From Lachnospiraceae bacterium (GTDB lineage Bacteria; Bacillota; Clostridia; Lachnospirales; Lachnospiraceae), in assembly GCA_910575775.1 (NCBI GenBank), contig CAJTEY010000014.1:1-64000 (forward strand): a stretch of 64,000 nucleotides of DNA, read 5' to 3'. The notes beneath the pieces were generated by a model that made no database searches, was not told the DNA's origin, and saw nothing but the letters and a program-made list of their open reading frames with translations. Below, in pieces: positions 60,446 to 64,000 of the stretch. Each line of letters begins with the position of its first letter. The stretch's first letter is position 1. The translations under genes and the position numbers were made by a program.

Positions 60446-61285
60446 ATGAACAAATTAGAGTTACAAAAAACAGCTAATGAAGTCCGCAAAGGAATTGTTA
60501 CTGCGGTGCATGGCGCGAAAGCGGGACATCCGGGCGGATCTCTGTCGGCGGCAGACATTTTTACTTACCTGTATTTTGAGGAGATGAATATTGACCCGAA
60601 AGATCCCAAGAAAGCGGACAGGGATCGTTTCGTGCTTTCCAAAGGCCACACGGCTCCGGGACTCTACTCGGTTCTGGCAAACAGAGGCTTTTTCCCGGTA
60701 GAGGACCTGCCTACGCTGCGTCATCTCGGTTCCTATCTGCAGGGACATCCCTGCATGCAGGAGACGCCTGGCGTAGATATGTCTTCCGGCTCTCTTGGAC
60801 AGGGTATTTCTGCGGCAGTTGGTATGGCTCTGGCTGCTAAAATGGATGGCAAGGATTACAGAACCTACACACTGCTCGGCGACGGCGAGATTCAGGAAGG
60901 CCAGGTGTGGGAGGCATCCATGTTTGCGGGACACAGAAAGCTCGACAATCTGGTGGTGATCGTGGATAATAACGGACTGCAGATCGACGGTAAGATTGAC
61001 GATGTGTGCTCGCCCTATCCGATTGACAAGAAATTTGAGGCGTTTAACTTCCATGTAATCAATATTGACGGCAATGACTTTGACCAGATCGATGCTGCCT
61101 TTAAGGAAGCGAAGGCGACCAAGGGGATGCCGACGGCTATCATCTGTAAGACTGTGAAGGGCAAAGGCGTTTCCTTTATGGAGAACAGTGCAGGATGGCA
61201 CGGCAAGGCTCCCAATGATGAAGAGTATGCGACGGCGATGGCAGATCTTGAGAAGATCAGTGAAGAGTTAGGAGGTGCAAACTAA
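60446..61285 (+). CDS. Transketolase, N-terminal subunit
   Basis: A 279-residue protein equal to the N-terminal, thiamine-diphosphate-binding half of transketolase. Motifs are HGAKAGHPGGSLSAADI, SKGHTAPGLYSVLA, GSLGQGISAAVGMALA and the ThDP/metal motif GDGEIQEGQVWEA...VDNNGLQIDG. With the next gene it forms a two-subunit enzyme that transfers C2 units in the pentose phosphate pathway. AATGGAGGAC precedes the ATG. The stop shares a base with the next start. The 190-base gap after araD has no clear terminator, so co-transcription with the ara genes is likely. Confidence 0.94.
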   Translation: MNKLELQKTANEVRKGIVTAVHGAKAGHPGGSLSAADIFTYLYFEEMNIDPKDPKKADRDRFVLSKGHTAPGLYSVLANRGFFPVEDLPTLRHLGSYLQGHPCMQETPGVDMSSGSLGQGISAAVGMALAAKMDGKDYRTYTLLGDGEIQEGQVWEASMFAGHRKLDNLVVIVDNNGLQIDGKIDDVCSPYPIDKKFEAFNFHVINIDGNDFDQIDAAFKEAKATKGMPTAIICKTVKGKGVSFMENSAGWHGKAPNDEEYATAMADLEKISEELGGAN

Positions 61286-62226
61286 TGGCAGATGTTAAAA
61301 AGATTGCAACAAGAGAAAGCTATGGTAATGCACTTGCCGAGTGTGGTGCAGAATTCCCGAATCTGGTAGTTTTGGATGCAGATCTTGCGGGCGCGACGAA
61401 GACGGGCGTGTTCTTAAAGGCGTTTCCTGACCGTCATGTAGACTGCGGTATTGCAGAATGTAATATGACAGGTATTGCGGCAGGTCTTGCTACCTGTGGC
61501 AAGATACCTTTTATCAGTTCCTTTGCCATGTTTGCGGCGGGACGTAACTTCGAGCAGGTTCGTAATTCTATCGGCTACCCTCATCTGAACGTAAAGATCG
61601 GCGCAACCCATGCGGGTATCACCGTGGGCGAGGACGGTGCAACCCATCAGTGTAACGAGGATGTGGCTCTGATGCGGACCATTCCCGGCATGACCGTTGT
61701 TGTACCCTCCGATGATGTGGAGGCAAAAGCGGCAGTGAGAGCGGCGATCGAGATGGAAGGGCCGGTATATCTGCGCTTTGGACGCGCGGCGGTTCCTGTG
61801 ATCAATGACAGGCCGGATTACAAATTTGAGATAGGCAAGGGCGTTCTTCTGAGAGAGGGGACAGATGTGACAATCATTGCCAGCGGCATCACGGTTTCTT
61901 CCGCTCTGGAAGCGGCAGAAATGCTTGCTGCGGATGGAATCAGCGCAGAGGTAATCAATATCCATACCATAAAGCCGCTGGATGAGGAGCTGGTGCTTGC
62001 CTCCGCGAAGAAGACCGGCAAAGTGGTTACGGCAGAGGAGCACACTGTGATCGGCGGACTCGGAAGCGCTGTCTGTGACTGCCTGTCCGAGAAGCATCCC
62101 ACACCCGTTCTTCGGATCGGTATGCAGGATGTCTTCGGCGAGTCCGGCTCTGCGAATGCGCTGGTAGAGAAGTACGGTCTGGATGGCAAGGGCATCTACG
62201 AGAAAACAAAAGAGTTTGTAAAATAG
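61285..62226 (+). CDS. Transketolase, C-terminal subunit
   Basis: A 313-residue protein equal to the pyrimidine-binding and C-terminal domains of transketolase. It has the catalytic Glu in GIAECNMTGIAAGLA, the segment RNSIGYPHLNVKIGATHAG, and the transketolase-C domain (from about 190; VTIIASGITVSSALEAAEML). TAATG links it to the N-terminal subunit gene, with TTAGGAGGTG as ribosome site. Split transketolase is common in Clostridia and archaea. Confidence 0.94.
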   Translation: MADVKKIATRESYGNALAECGAEFPNLVVLDADLAGATKTGVFLKAFPDRHVDCGIAECNMTGIAAGLATCGKIPFISSFAMFAAGRNFEQVRNSIGYPHLNVKIGATHAGITVGEDGATHQCNEDVALMRTIPGMTVVVPSDDVEAKAAVRAAIEMEGPVYLRFGRAAVPVINDRPDYKFEIGKGVLLREGTDVTIIASGITVSSALEAAEMLAADGISAEVINIHTIKPLDEELVLASAKKTGKVVTAEEHTVIGGLGSAVCDCLSEKHPTPVLRIGMQDVFGESGSANALVEKYGLDGKGIYEKTKEFVK

Positions 62227-62239
62227 AAAGGCACCGAAA

Positions 62240-62893
62240 ATGGGTAAAAGAATTTTGTCTCCCTCCATTCTGGCAGCGGATTTTGCCAGATTGGGGGAAC
62301 AGATCAAAGAGGCTGACGAAGCCGGAGCAGAATATATACATATTGATGTAATGGATGGGGTGTTTGTACCTTCCATTTCCTTTGGAATGCCAGTGATTCG
62401 TTCCATACGCAGTGTTACGGACCGGGTTTTTGACGTGCATCTGATGATTGTTGACCCGGATCGGTATTTGAAAGACTTTAAGGCGTGCGGTGCGGACAGT
62501 ATCACCTTTCACCTGGAGGCCACAGACGATGCGGACGAGACCATTGATCTGATCCGCAATCTCGGCTGCAGGGTAGGCATGTCGATCAAGCCTAAGACGC
62601 CGGTGGAGGTTGTACGGAAATATTTGAGCAAACTGGATATGCTTCTGGTTATGACGGTAGAGCCGGGATTTGGCGGACAAAAATACATACCTGAATCTAC
62701 GGAGCGTGTACGGTGGGTGCGGGAGATGGCTGATGAGATGGGGCTTGATCTCGACATTCAGGTGGACGGTGGTATCACGGTGGACAATGCGAAAACCGTG
62801 ATGGATGCCGGAGCCAATGTGATTGTGGCAGGCTCTGCGGTTTTCGGAGGCAGCATTACAGAGAACGTAAAGCAATATCTGGCACAGTTCTGA
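62240..62893 (+). CDS. rpe: Ribulose-phosphate 3-epimerase
   Basis: A 217-residue TIM-barrel enzyme that interconverts D-ribulose-5-phosphate and D-xylulose-5-phosphate. Conserved parts are SPSILAADFARLGEQ, the metal/catalytic YIHIDVMDGVFVPSISFG, VHLMIVDPDRY, MTVEPGFGGQKYIPES and the phosphate-gripping VDGGITVDNA and GSAVFGG. It completes the pentose phosphate branch of the arabinose operon; it starts 13 bases after the transketolase subunit and is followed by a strong terminator. Confidence 0.95.
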   Translation: MGKRILSPSILAADFARLGEQIKEADEAGAEYIHIDVMDGVFVPSISFGMPVIRSIRSVTDRVFDVHLMIVDPDRYLKDFKACGADSITFHLEATDDADETIDLIRNLGCRVGMSIKPKTPVEVVRKYLSKLDMLLVMTVEPGFGGQKYIPESTERVRWVREMADEMGLDLDIQVDGGITVDNAKTVMDAGANVIVAGSAVFGGSITENVKQYLAQF

Positions 62894-62896
62894 TCT

Positions 62897-62937
62897 AAAA
62901 ATGTGCGGCGCAGTTGTTTAGACTGCGCCGCATTTTT
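62897..62937 (+). terminator. Terminator of the arabinose/pentose phosphate operon
   Basis: AAAATGTGCGGCGCAGT pairs with ACTGCGCCGCATTTTT (an almost perfect 16-bp stem) around TGTTTAG. Confidence 0.92.
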
Positions 62938-62982
62938 GTCCTGCCTCCGCCCTGCCGAGGAGATACAGAAAAGCGATGGCAG

Positions 62983-63159
62983 GTACGCGGAGCCTGTGGC
63001 GATCATACGAATGTCCTTCTTGCTGTCATGGATAACCCTCATCCATAATTCCCAGTCATCCGTATATTGTATTTCATCGAAAAAAAGATATTTCTCCCCG
63101 GTAATCGGATACATGGATTCACACCCTCGCCAAGCAGCCGGGTCAATTATCTGGTAGAA
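62983..63159 (-). pseudogene. Remnant of an AAA_14 (DUF4143-linked) ATPase gene
   Basis: The minus-strand frame reads EKYLFFDEIQYTDDWELW then an 'IRMIATGSA' strand, the Walker B and sensor-1 region of the AAA_14/DUF4143 ATPases common in gut anaerobes. The P-loop half and everything after sensor-1 are missing: upstream the frame meets a stop near 63165, and downstream it runs into the rpe terminator. About 59 codons of homology remain, so this is a fragment left by deletion, not a gene. Confidence 0.65.
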
Positions 63160-63162
63160 TAT

Positions 63163-64000
63163 CTAGGAAACGATATTCTGCAGCCAAATCCCTTTTTTGA
63201 CTAACACAAATCCGATTACGCATTTGATCCAGTCACCCATCTGCACAAAAGCATAGACGGCTGCCACGGGCAGATTCGTGTAGCGGCTCAGCAGAAAGGC
63301 GATCACAACGCTGACACACCAGATGAAAACACTGTCGAAAAGAAAGGTTATAATTGTCTTGCCGCCGGAGCGCAGAGTGAAGTAGGAGGCGTGCAGAAAA
63401 GCGTTCTGCGGCATAAAAACGGCTGTAAGCATGATGAAATAGGTTGCAAGCGTTCTCGCCTCGGCGTTTGTGTTGTAGAGCAGAGGAAAGAACTGCGCCA
63501 GCAGGAGCATGATGATGGCAATGAGAACACAGCTAAATACAGAAAAGGCAATCATTTTATTGTCTGTATCCCGTGCCTCGTCCATTTTGCCAGCGCCAAG
63601 AAGCTGGCCCACAATGATTGCGACAGATTCTCCAAGTGCGATAAATACGATGTTAAATACATTGTTAATCGTATTTGAAATATTGAGTGCGGCTATCACG
63701 TTTAATCCCCGGATAGAATAACACTGCGTCAGCATAGCCGTTCCGGCAGCCCAGAGCGTTTCGTTTAAAAGAAGCGGCATACCCTTGGTAATAATTTTTA
63801 TCATAAGGGAAGCAGGCACTTTTAATGTGACGTAAAGTCCCTGGACAAAGGGATGATCCTGTGCATGACGGTGCGTGTGGATGAGCACAATGGCGCACTC
63901 GACAAAGCGGGAAATAATTGTGGCAATGGCAGCGCCCTGTACTCCAAGAGCCGGCGCACCGAATTTGCCATATATTAATATGTAATTCAGAACCAGATTG
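63163..64000 (-). CDS. MATE-family efflux transporter, C-terminal part (runs off the window)
   Basis: The minus-strand frame is open to the right edge and gives about 278 residues with at least seven membrane helices. Segments such as GVQGAAIATIISRFVE, LNISNTINNVFNIVFIALGES and VGQLLGAGKMDEA are characteristic of MATE exporters (NorM/VmrA/DinF superfamily), which extrude drugs or metabolites using an ion gradient. Only the C-terminal part is present; the start lies beyond 64000. The stop is near 63163, adjacent to the ATPase remnant. Substrate unknown. Confidence 0.88.
   Translation of the reverse strand, partial: NLVLNYILIYGKFGAPALGVQGAAIATIISRFVECAIVLIHTHRHAQDHPFVQGLYVTLKVPASLMIKIITKGMPLLLNETLWAAGTAMLTQCYSIRGLNVIAALNISNTINNVFNIVFIALGESVAIIVGQLLGAGKMDEARDTDNKMIAFSVFSCVLIAIIMLLLAQFFPLLYNTNAEARTLATYFIMLTAVFMPQNAFLHASYFTLRSGGKTIITFLFDSVFIWCVSVVIAFLLSRYTNLPVAAVYAFVQMGDWIKCVIGFVLVKKGIWLQNIVS

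Noticed and set aside
1..64000. CRISPR arrays, rRNA, tRNA, insertion sequences, prophage genes
   Set aside because: I looked for regular repeat-spacer patterns, cloverleaf-like sequences, transposase and phage structural motifs and found none that could be supported.

Overview
The window looks like a chromosomal segment of an anaerobic, Gram-positive, spore-forming member of the Clostridia, most likely Lachnospiraceae. Supporting signs are strong AGGAGG-type ribosome binding sites, a spore-type LysM-GH18 glycosidase, SpmB, YesM/YesN-type two-component systems, ChvE- and YtfQ-type sugar transporters, GntR-LacI (AraR-type) regulators, split transketolase and a DUF4317-like protein. There is no rRNA, tRNA, CRISPR array, insertion sequence or prophage that I can recognise. 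The assignment is inferred from gene content only.

Layout. 1-3.7 kb: a tight four-gene operon of a winged-helix/PD-(D/E)xK-like protein, a soluble Ser/Thr kinase, an unrecognised 398-residue protein and a DUF4317-like protein, behind a promoter whose -10 box lies in the loop of a 10-bp inverted repeat. 3.7-7.8 kb: LysM-GH18 glycosidase, an AgrC/AgrA-like sensor and LytTR regulator, and a lipoprotein. 8.0-12.3 kb: a His/Tyr/Gly-rich secreted peptide, an ECF sigma factor, an RsgI-like anti-sigma factor and an InlB-repeat surface protein. 12.3-23.2 kb: mixed metabolic and stress genes (hemerythrin, Cu/Zn-SOD-like protein, PfkB kinase, class II aldolase, uridine phosphorylase, FAD oxidoreductase, fructokinase, CE2-type esterase, membrane Mrr-like nuclease, SpmB, and a FabT-like MarR regulator with its operator). 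23.3-26.3 kb: DUF885 metallopeptidase and a diguanylate cyclase, both on the minus strand.

26.4-37.1 kb is a sugar-sensing and uptake block. It has a YesM-type kinase, a membrane-anchored sugar-binding protein, an AraC-type response regulator, a GntR-LacI repressor, and a YtfQ-YtfR-YtfT-YjfF transporter whose binding protein is a paralogue of the sensor's. 37.2-50.6 kb is a surface and chemotaxis block: a 2305-residue secreted multidomain protein, two chemoreceptors with a small membrane protein between them, and a truncated paralogue of the giant protein. Each of the two surface genes is preceded by a run of G (13 and 10) lying between plausible -35 and -10 boxes, which suggests phase-variable promoters.

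50.6-62.9 kb is an L-arabinose regulon: ChvE-MmsA-MmsB transporter, AraR, AraA, an FGGY ribulokinase, AraD, two-subunit transketolase and Rpe. Together these take L-arabinose through L-ribulose and L-ribulose-5-phosphate to D-xylulose-5-phosphate and the pentose phosphate pathway. Palindromes resembling the Bacillus AraR box lie upstream of chvE and araA. The right end holds the remnant of an AAA_14-type ATPase gene and a MATE transporter gene that runs off the window.
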